The notes below the pieces were generated by a model. It saw nothing but the letters and a program-made list of their open reading frames with translations. It was not told the origin of the DNA and ran no database searches. The position numbers and the translations under genes are program-made. From positions 1 to 11,831 of the forward strand of contig JABXGS010000075.1 of the NCBI GenBank assembly GCA_016550425.1: DNA of 11,831 bases, written 5' to 3'. The stretch is from an archaeon. Lineage in GTDB: Archaea > Asgardarchaeota > Hermodarchaeia > Hermodarchaeales > Hermodarchaeaceae. The first letter of the stretch is position 1. Every line of letters starts with the position of its first letter. Shown in pieces: positions 7,668 through 11,831 of the stretch.

Positions 7668-7680
7668 CGTTATAATAACG
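7668..7680 (-). promoter_or_regulatory. Palindromic TATA-like element of the fae-hps promoter
   Basis: CGTTAT-A-ATAACG is a perfect 13-base palindrome centred 54 nt upstream of the fae-hps ATG. Its core supplies TTATTATAA on the minus strand, a plausible TATA box giving a leader of about 25-30 nt. Because palindrome and box coincide, a bound regulator would block TBP. Both roles are inferred from position. Confidence 0.4.
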
Positions 7681-8068
7681 TTTTGTGACGATACCGATAG
7701 TGAAGTGTAGGAAAATCAAATAGCCCCTTAATATCTACCAAGTAATTTCTCGTTGGAAGAGGAGGTAATGATTAATCAAGTTCGGATCTCCCGTGGCTTG
7801 ATAAGTATGGAGCTGCCAACCCTCTTTTTGGTATTCAGCTATTGTTTTCGCGATATGTTTGTGATGATTTACCTGCACGCAAATATATTCGAATTCGATG
7901 TTCTTCAAATAGAATTCACCTATTCAGTTTTAAAAAAATTCGAATAAAAGGATTACCAGATAGTCTAAATGATGCGAAAATGAGGTTTAAGAATGGTCAA
8001 CTATTTTTGACCAAAACGTTAATACTCTGTGGAATCTTTTTCTGTTTTACTCAAATTCCTATTAAAAT
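7681..8068. other. AT-rich stretch without a confident gene; possible gene remnant
   Basis: About 400 bases between the fae-hps promoter and the next gene. A strong Shine-Dalgarno-like GAGGAGGT (7759-7766) stands only one base before an ATG (7768) that opens a 59-codon frame of unconvincing composition. A second frame is stop-free from 7776 to 8138 but has no usable early start; it includes the protein-like segments WLDKYGAANPLFGIQ and DDLPARKYIRIRCSS. Together these could be a decayed or frameshifted small gene, but no family is recognised. From about 7870 the sequence is AT-rich with repeated ATTCGAAT-like words and an inverted repeat at 7994-8013. Confidence 0.3.
7994..8013. promoter_or_regulatory. 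7-bp perfect inverted repeat upstream of winged-helix gene
   Basis: TGGTCAA (7994-8000) and TTGACCA (8007-8013) are separated by six bases, CTATTT. The element lies about 70-90 bases before the downstream winged-helix gene, in an AT-rich non-coding stretch. Shape and position suit a dimeric winged-helix operator, possibly autoregulation by the adjacent gene product. Confidence 0.4.
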
Positions 8069-8075
8069 GGAGGTG
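8069..8075 (+). promoter_or_regulatory. Strong ribosome-binding site misaligned with the winged-helix frame
   Basis: GGAGGTG lies at ideal spacing (6 nt) from the ATG at 8082. That ATG opens only a 19-codon frame ending in TGA at 8139-8141. The winged-helix gene proper reads in a different frame, from the ATGs at 8095/8098, which are 19-22 nt from the site. Confidence 0.6.
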
Positions 8076-8094
8076 TTATGCATGACAACTAATC

Positions 8095-8481
8095 ATGATG
8101 GGGTTGGCTGCGAAATCCTCCAGGAAAGACAACTTCTTTGATGACTTGAGTACACCACTGCAACTAGAGAGCTTATTTCTCCAACTAGCGGCAACTTTTG
8201 CTAAGTTGGCTTATACACGACTAACAAAGAAACAGCGATTTTTATTATTGATGACCCAACGAGCACTCCAGTATCATCCAAAGCTATCGCCAACAGCTCT
8301 AGCTGATTATTTATCCCGAAAATTCGGTCTCCCCTTAAGCACAACTAAATTCAACTTGAATATCCTCAAAAGAGCTGGGCTGTTAGACACTCGAAGGTCT
8401 AATAATCAAGGATCAAGAATACGTCTTTCTTATGGTGGTTGGCTTCTTACGCAGCTTCTCTCTGAATTAGACATGAAATAA
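8095..8481 (+). CDS. Putative winged-helix transcriptional regulator, start uncertain (possible frameshift)
   Basis: A 128-residue protein as read from ATG 8095, not assignable to a named family. The N-terminal part is helical (LESLFLQLAATFAKLAYTRL). A winged helix follows: KQRFLLLMTQRALQYHPKLS, TALADYLSRKFGLP, recognition helix STTKFNLNILKRAGLL, then a basic wing (DTRRSNNQGSRIRLS) and a final helix. The best ribosome-binding site (8069-8075) points to ATG 8082 in another frame. Removing one G from the GGGG run at 8100-8103 would join that ATG to this gene, giving an N-terminus MTTNHDGLAAKSSRK. So the real start may be 8082, with a slip or sequence error. Otherwise the 19-codon frame is a leader overlapping the gene. 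Confidence 0.72.
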   Translation: MMGLAAKSSRKDNFFDDLSTPLQLESLFLQLAATFAKLAYTRLTKKQRFLLLMTQRALQYHPKLSPTALADYLSRKFGLPLSTTKFNLNILKRAGLLDTRRSNNQGSRIRLSYGGWLLTQLLSELDMK

Positions 8482-8535
8482 GAGGCCATAGTATGGATTG
8501 AGGGCTGCTATTAGTGGTCCTCACTTTTCCTATTT
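8482..8535 (+). terminator. Possible terminator after winged-helix gene
   Basis: GAGGCCA (8482-8488) can pair with TGGTCCTC (8515-8522), with one bulge, around a long loop. It is followed by the pyrimidine-rich CTTTTCCTATTTTG. Archaeal termination relies chiefly on such U-rich tracts, so the tract matters more than the weak stem. It sits directly after the stop and before the convergent gap gene end at 8538. Confidence 0.35.
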
Positions 8536-8537
8536 TG

Positions 8538-9542
8538 TTATAATTTGGCAGCAACCATTTGGGTTAATTCAATTAAACGTGTACTAAACCCTGCTTCGTT
8601 ATCATACCAAGAGACCACATGCGCGAAATTTCCATCAAGAATCTCCGTTAGTTCACTATCGAAAATCGAGGAGTGGGAATTGCCGATGATATCGTTTGAA
8701 ACGATGGGATCTTCATTGTATTGGAGGATACCCTTTAGGTGAGTTTTTGCAGCTTTTCGGAAAGTTTCATTAAGTTCATCTTTGGATGTTGGCTTTTCCA
8801 ATTCGACACTGAGATCGATAATGGATCCATCTGGAATAGGTACTCGATAAGCCATTGCCGCCATCTTACCCTCCAGTTGTGGAAATAGACGAATAATTGC
8901 TTTTGCGGCACCGGTAGTTGTTGGTATAATGTTAACTGCGGCAGCGCGAGCCCGACGATAATCTTTGTGGATTGCATCTAGAAGATTTTGACCTAAAGTA
9001 TAGCCATGTATTGTTGACATGAATCCATGTTTTATTCCATAGTTTTCAAGGAGTATCTTGATTACCGGTGCAAAGCAATTGGTTGTGCAGGAAGCGTTTG
9101 ATATGACATGATGATTATTAGGATCATAGCTGTCATCATTGACACCTAAAACAAACATCGCGTCCTCGCCCTTTCCAGGAGCGGAAATAATGACTTTGCT
9201 TGCCCCTGCTTGAAGGTGCAGAGCCGCCTTATCTCGATCTCGAAAGACACCTGTAGCTTCAATAGCAATATCAACTTCAAGTTTTTTCCAAGGTAGCATC
9301 GCGGGATCTCGTTCTTGGAATAGTTTGATTGTATGATTATCAACATGTAACTCGTCGTTAGCAGCTTCAATGGTTCCTTTATAACGTCCGTAAATGGAGT
9401 CGTATCGTAGGAGATGGGCTAAGATTTCAGTTCCACCTAGATCGTTTGCAGCAACGAGTTCGACATCTTTTTTGTCAATAATGCCACGAAGAAAATTTCG
9501 ACCGATTCGACCAAGACCGTTAATGGCAACTTTTACAGCCAT
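8538..9542 (-). CDS. gap: Glyceraldehyde-3-phosphate dehydrogenase, bacterial/eukaryal-type (class I)
   Basis: A phosphorylating GAPDH that interconverts glyceraldehyde-3-phosphate and 1,3-bisphosphoglycerate, in the cytosol, for glycolysis or gluconeogenesis. ATG 9542 is chosen: GGAGGGATACTTT before it is the ribosome-binding site, which a GTG start at 9557 would consume as codons. The 334 residues are full length. Seen: Rossmann motif NGLGRIGR (8-15); Asp34 at the end of strand two, suggesting NAD preference; catalytic SNASCTTNC with Cys152; His179 in STIHGYT; RRARAAAVNIIPTTTGAAKA; and WYDNEAGFSTRL near the C-terminus. Most archaea carry the distantly related archaeal-type (class II) enzyme, so this points to ancient transfer or the known patchy presence of class I genes. 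The usual TNDQ-like stretch after His179 reads TLGQ. Confidence 0.96.
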   Translation of the reverse strand: MAVKVAINGLGRIGRNFLRGIIDKKDVELVAANDLGGTEILAHLLRYDSIYGRYKGTIEAANDELHVDNHTIKLFQERDPAMLPWKKLEVDIAIEATGVFRDRDKAALHLQAGASKVIISAPGKGEDAMFVLGVNDDSYDPNNHHVISNASCTTNCFAPVIKILLENYGIKHGFMSTIHGYTLGQNLLDAIHKDYRRARAAAVNIIPTTTGAAKAIIRLFPQLEGKMAAMAYRVPIPDGSIIDLSVELEKPTSKDELNETFRKAAKTHLKGILQYNEDPIVSNDIIGNSHSSIFDSELTEILDGNFAHVVSWYDNEAGFSTRLIELTQMVAAKL

Positions 9543-9576
9543 AAAGTATCCCTCCACGGGGTTGACGATTCAATGT

Positions 9577-9590
9577 CTTATGGCTATAAG
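9577..9590 (-). promoter_or_regulatory. Likely gap promoter, TATA-like box inside an inverted repeat
   Basis: On the minus strand, GGAAACACTTATAGCC resembles a BRE followed by a TATA-like box about 40-48 nt before the gap ATG, the expected archaeal distance. The box lies within CTTAT-4 nt-ATAAG, a 5-bp inverted repeat. Further upstream are small palindromes GTTTAAAC (9613-9620) and TACAATTGTA (9630-9639), in the 112-base gap before the upstream gene ends. Confidence 0.45.
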
Positions 9591-9654
9591 TGTTTCCGCA
9601 TCTTCTAAAGGCGTTTAAACAAATCAAACTACAATTGTACGAGGTACATGGTTA

Positions 9655-10011
9655 TTATTTAAAATCGAGTTGTTCTGTGATGCTTTTTGGTAAAGGTTCA
9701 CGGGTCAGTAAGTAAATTATCGAGAGTAGGAAGAGATCAAAATCTGAAAGGTTGCCAGTATTAGCCCAAGGTTTTGATTCAAGAGTTACACACAGAACAA
9801 TGGGTTCTTTGCCTTCTAGCAAGGCATAAACGTGACCCATCTTTAGGTCTACTTCGAATGCAGCCTCGTCTCGCTGGATGAGTATACGATTTCCCCGTAT
9901 TTTGAAGCCTTCGGATTTCAGTAATTGTTTTAGTCCTTCGAGGTTGCGTTCATGTGTAGCTTTCGGTTTTCCTGTTACCAGAAGGTCACGTTTGCGTCGA
10001 AGATCATGCAT
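9655..10011 (-). CDS. Unrecognised protein downstream of profilin-like gene, start uncertain
   Basis: No family recognised. From the only in-frame ATG downstream of the profilin-like stop (10011) it has 118 residues: a basic helical start (MHDLRRKRDLLVTGKPKATH), then alpha/beta segments LKSEGFKIRGNRILIQRDE and AFEVDLKMGHVYALLEGKEP, a strand IVLCVTLES, and a leucine-rich helix (FDLFLLSIIYLLTREPLPKS). That ATG has no ribosome-binding site. The frame stays open further upstream and includes a Ser-rich stretch (NPSSRSKKSSSGSETSNEPQ). A GGGGAG (minus strand, 10096-10101) lies there, but only ATT/ATC codons follow it, so a longer form would need a rare start or a frameshift. It is 149 bases downstream of the profilin-like gene on the same strand, possibly co-transcribed. 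Confidence 0.65.
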   Translation of the reverse strand: MHDLRRKRDLLVTGKPKATHERNLEGLKQLLKSEGFKIRGNRILIQRDEAAFEVDLKMGHVYALLEGKEPIVLCVTLESKPWANTGNLSDFDLFLLSIIYLLTREPLPKSITEQLDFK

Positions 10012-10159
10012 CCATTGATCGGTTTGTGGTTCATTACTCGTTTCCGAACCCGAAGAAGATTTCTTAGAACGTGACGATGGATTGATGAAAATGCACTCCC
10101 CAAATTGGAGAATTGGTTTCGTTAGTCTTGTACATGGATATGAAGCTAAGTGGAGGACA

Positions 10160-10531
10160 CTACATGAATCCTCCAATATTAGCTGATGCTTTAGCGATTT
10201 CAACATAGGCGCCTTGGACATCGCCTTGAGGAGAGACATAAGCAACCACATAACCCTTATCTCGAGCTGCTGTGATAACGATTGATCCCTGACCACGAAC
10301 ATTAGTAGCGACCAAATGGTGGTCAGTCGCTTGAATTGTGCTGTATTTGACGCCTTGTATTGTGACACTAGGTGGCTTGCTTTGAATTGCTGAAAGAATT
10401 TCTGCTCCTGTTATAGTCCAGTTGGGAGTTGTGAAAAGGACGGTTCCGTCATTTCTGATAACAGAAACTGCCATGATTGTACTGTCGACTTGTTGCATAT
10501 AATTGATCCAGGCTTGAATATTTTCAGACAT
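10160..10531 (-). CDS. Profilin-like protein (Asgard-type actin-regulator homologue)
   Basis: A 123-residue protein with the length and motif order of profilin. Seen: N-terminal helix with WxxY (Trp8, Tyr11), equivalent to the N-terminal Trp/Tyr pair of eukaryotic profilin; a strand and turn AVSVIRNDGTVLF; Trp38 then ITGAEILSAIQ, like the helix-2 'E(I/V)..(I/L)' region; IQGVKYSTIQA, matching the profilin 'GG.KY..I' block; VRGQGSIVITAARDKGYVVA, matching 'G.GGI.I.KT...L'; and a C-terminal helix (AYVEIAKASANI). The C-terminal aromatic residues of the polyproline site in eukaryotes are missing. Profilins bind monomeric actin and tune filament growth; Asgard profilins bind actin across domains. 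The main alternative is a roadblock/LC7 protein, which has a related fold but lacks the WxxY and GVKY blocks. The ATG at 10531 has AGAGGTG about ten bases upstream. Confidence 0.75.
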   Translation of the reverse strand: MSENIQAWINYMQQVDSTIMAVSVIRNDGTVLFTTPNWTITGAEILSAIQSKPPSVTIQGVKYSTIQATDHHLVATNVRGQGSIVITAARDKGYVVAYVSPQGDVQGAYVEIAKASANIGGFM

Positions 10532-10564
10532 TTAGTGCCTACACCTCTCACTGCCAGAGTACAG

Positions 10565-10577
10565 TTAATATAATAAG
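10565..10577. promoter_or_regulatory. Shared TATA-like box between divergent profilin-like and DUF167 genes
   Basis: TTAATATAATAAG lies 34-46 nt upstream of the profilin-like ATG on one strand and 43-55 nt upstream of the DUF167 ATG on the other. Both distances suit an archaeal TATA box, and it is the only strongly AT-rich element in the 88-base gap, so a bidirectional promoter is likely. Confidence 0.45.
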
Positions 10578-10619
10578 ACATTTTTGAAATCGCTTACTAA
10601 AAGGTTCTGGCAGATAGTG

Positions 10620-10910
10620 ATGATTGAACCGCATAATAAGGGAACCTTACTAAGAATTCGTGTAAAGCCTCGTTCAAGAAAACAAGCCATTATTCTAAAT
10701 GAGGAGTGTTCTGTTCATGTTAAAGCTGTACCAACTCGTGGACAAGCGAATCTGGAAGTTGTAAAAGTGATTGCTAAGGCATTAGACATTCAAAGTAGTC
10801 GAGTTCATCTCATCTCTGGGAAAGCGGCTTACAACAAAATCATCTTAATAGAAGAAATGGATCCGAAATCGGTATTAGAAGCATTAAGGAACTCTTCACT
10901 TACTCTTTGA
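10620..10910 (+). CDS. DUF167 / YggU family protein
   Basis: A small conserved protein of the DUF167 (YggU) family, found in bacteria, archaea and eukaryotes; its function is not established. The ATG at 10620 gives 96 residues beginning MIEPHNKGTLLRIRVKPRSR, the normal N-terminus; an in-frame TTG at 10584 would add 12 residues overlapping the likely promoter. Seen: LRIRVKPRSRKQAI, then VHVKAVPTRGQANLEVVKVI, where the A.P..GkAN..v block is diagnostic, then SSRVHLISGKAAYNKIILIE, matching 'i.i.sG..sr.K.v.i'. No strong ribosome-binding site is seen. It overlaps the convergent ligase gene by 11 bases. Confidence 0.9.
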   Translation: MIEPHNKGTLLRIRVKPRSRKQAIILNEECSVHVKAVPTRGQANLEVVKVIAKALDIQSSRVHLISGKAAYNKIILIEEMDPKSVLEALRNSSLTL

Positions 10911-11831
10911 TCTTTATTTGCGATTGATAAGAACTAATTATATCTTCGGTAGATGTGGCTTCCTCCGGAGATTTATCATAGCGCCAAGTACCATCAAACC
11001 GAGGAAACCGGATGGCTAGCCCTTCATTTGGTGCTATTTGGTTAAACGCACAAGTGTGTACAGGGCTTCGTGTGATTTCGTCACCTACAACTTGAAACAC
11101 GATGGCAGGTCTAAACCAAACGTCGGCTTTCATTTTTGAATCAACCAGAGCATCTTTCTGTTTAAGCGCGTATGGTTCAAAACGTTCTGGTAATTGCTCA
11201 AGTTCTTCGTCACTAAAACCTGTCCCGACTTTGCACACGGTTTTAAATTCGCCACTCTCCTCATCACGAACCGCGGCTAATAAAGCGCCATAGGTTTTGG
11301 CACGACGTCCTCTGCCCCAAAAAGCTCCAACCACCACAAGGTCAACAGGACCTATTGCCTGGGCCTGGTATGATTCTTTTAATTTGACCCACAGCCAGCT
11401 TCGAGCCCCTGCACGATAAATAGAATCAGATCCAGTGGATTTCACAATCAGGCCTTCCCCACCATGATTAATTGATTCGCGGAACATCTTTTCAATTTCA
11501 AAAGGGCTAGATTGTACCTGTGCGGGAACAGGTCGAGCATAATCGTTCTTATTTATGATTTGTACCAGATGTTTTCGCCGAGTAGGATATGGTTGGTGTG
11601 TTAGATCAGTTCCATTGACAAATAGACAATCAAAGAAGAATACTGCAACCGGGATTTCTTGAACCATTTCTTCGATCTTATATTTTCTTCTCCTTCGCAT
11701 CAGGATCTGAAATGGAAGGAGTTTTTGTGGATCTTGCTTGTCTACAGCTACGGCTTCACCCTCTATGATACAATCTTTTGCTTTGATATTTTTGAGTATT
11801 AGCTGCACAACATCGGGATACATCTGAGTAA
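10900..11831 (-). CDS. ATP-dependent DNA ligase, C-terminal part, 5'-truncated by window edge
   Basis: The visible part (about 309 codons) covers the second half of the nucleotidyltransferase domain and the OB-fold domain of an ATP-dependent ligase that seals nicks in replication and repair. The frame is open to the right edge and TQMYPDVV fits the interior of the family, so the ATG at 11823 is internal and the catalytic lysine (motif I) lies beyond the window. Seen, numbered from that Met: EGEAVAVD (21-28), motif III VFFFDCLFVNG (61-71), motif IV GGEGLIVK (121-128), motif V WLWVKLK (143-149), and a late RFPRF...WRYDKSPEEAT block resembling motif VI. This fits the archaeal/eukaryal Lig1-like lineage; I do not assign a symbol because the N-terminal DNA-binding domain is not seen. 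Confidence 0.95.
   Translation of the reverse strand, partial: TQMYPDVVQLILKNIKAKDCIIEGEAVAVDKQDPQKLLPFQILMRRRRKYKIEEMVQEIPVAVFFFDCLFVNGTDLTHQPYPTRRKHLVQIINKNDYARPVPAQVQSSPFEIEKMFRESINHGGEGLIVKSTGSDSIYRAGARSWLWVKLKESYQAQAIGPVDLVVVGAFWGRGRRAKTYGALLAAVRDEESGEFKTVCKVGTGFSDEELEQLPERFEPYALKQKDALVDSKMKADVWFRPAIVFQVVGDEITRSPVHTCAFNQIAPNEGLAIRFPRFDGTWRYDKSPEEATSTEDIISSYQSQIKIKE

Noticed and set aside
7753..7947. Short gene after GAGGAGGT.
   Set aside because: The ATG is one base from the ribosome-binding sequence, the residues are mostly hydrophobic without pattern, and no family is seen.
9394..9618. Plus-strand frame of 74 codons over the gap start region.
   Set aside because: It is antisense to the N-terminal Rossmann motif of GAPDH and has no ribosome-binding site or recognisable content.
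10012..10368. N-terminal extension of the unknown minus-strand gene up to 10368.
   Set aside because: From 10160 upward it lies within the profilin-like gene in another frame and its composition is poor; only a modest extension to about 10092 remains conceivable.
10160..10531. Roadblock/LC7 domain reading of the profilin-like gene.
   Set aside because: Fold and length are similar, and roadblock proteins are common in Asgards, but the WxxY start and GVKY plus RGQGSIVIT blocks fit profilin better. Kept as the main alternative.
1..11831. CRISPR arrays, tRNA or rRNA genes, insertion sequences.
   Set aside because: No regularly spaced direct repeats, no cloverleaf-like segments noticed, and no transposase motifs in any frame considered.

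Overview
The window looks like part of a compact archaeal chromosome, most likely from an Asgard archaeon. The archaeal assignment rests on a fused Fae-Hps enzyme, a TrmB-family regulator, a DUF211 protein, a zinc-ribbon protein of the DUF1922/DUF5817 type, an ATP-dependent DNA ligase, and promoters with TATA-like boxes about 40-50 nt upstream of starts. The Asgard assignment rests mainly on a profilin-like protein (10160-10531, minus strand), a eukaryotic-signature actin regulator that among archaea is known from Asgards. This was judged by eye, without alignment or phylogeny. No tRNA, rRNA, CRISPR array or transposase was recognised.

Layout. Positions 1-1907 carry the 3' part of iorA and all of iorB (indolepyruvate:ferredoxin oxidoreductase, aromatic amino-acid fermentation), meeting a MEMO1-family gene tail to tail. 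Positions 2906-5993 are rich in small putative DNA-binding proteins: a TrmB regulator, a short winged-helix-like protein, a zinc-ribbon protein with two winged-helix-like segments, another winged-helix protein, and a protein whose N-terminal half resembles one TFIIB/cyclin box. Then follow a DUF211 gene and fae-hps on the minus strand. Next comes a roughly 450-base AT-rich stretch without a confident gene, a winged-helix gene whose natural start may be separated from it by a one-base slip in a GGGG run, and a bacterial-type (class I) GAPDH on the minus strand. The right end holds an unrecognised gene, the profilin-like gene, a divergent DUF167/YggU gene, and the 3' part of an ATP-dependent DNA ligase that runs off the right edge.

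How the genes may work together. IorAB oxidises aryl pyruvates with reduction of ferredoxin. GAPDH serves glycolysis/gluconeogenesis, and fructose-6-phosphate made there can feed the Hps half of Fae-Hps (with Phi elsewhere) to make ribulose-5-phosphate, while Fae captures the released formaldehyde on tetrahydromethanopterin. This suggests a heterotroph feeding on amino acids that makes pentoses by the reversed RuMP route.

Neighbouring genes are tightly packed. Three of the convergent pairs overlap at their stop codons and a fourth is four bases apart. Several promoter regions contain short perfect inverted repeats, all different in sequence, which could be operators for the local winged-helix regulators or could be chance. 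The most interesting items are the profilin-like gene and its unrecognised neighbour, the cyclin-box-like protein, and the apparent frameshift at 8100-8103.
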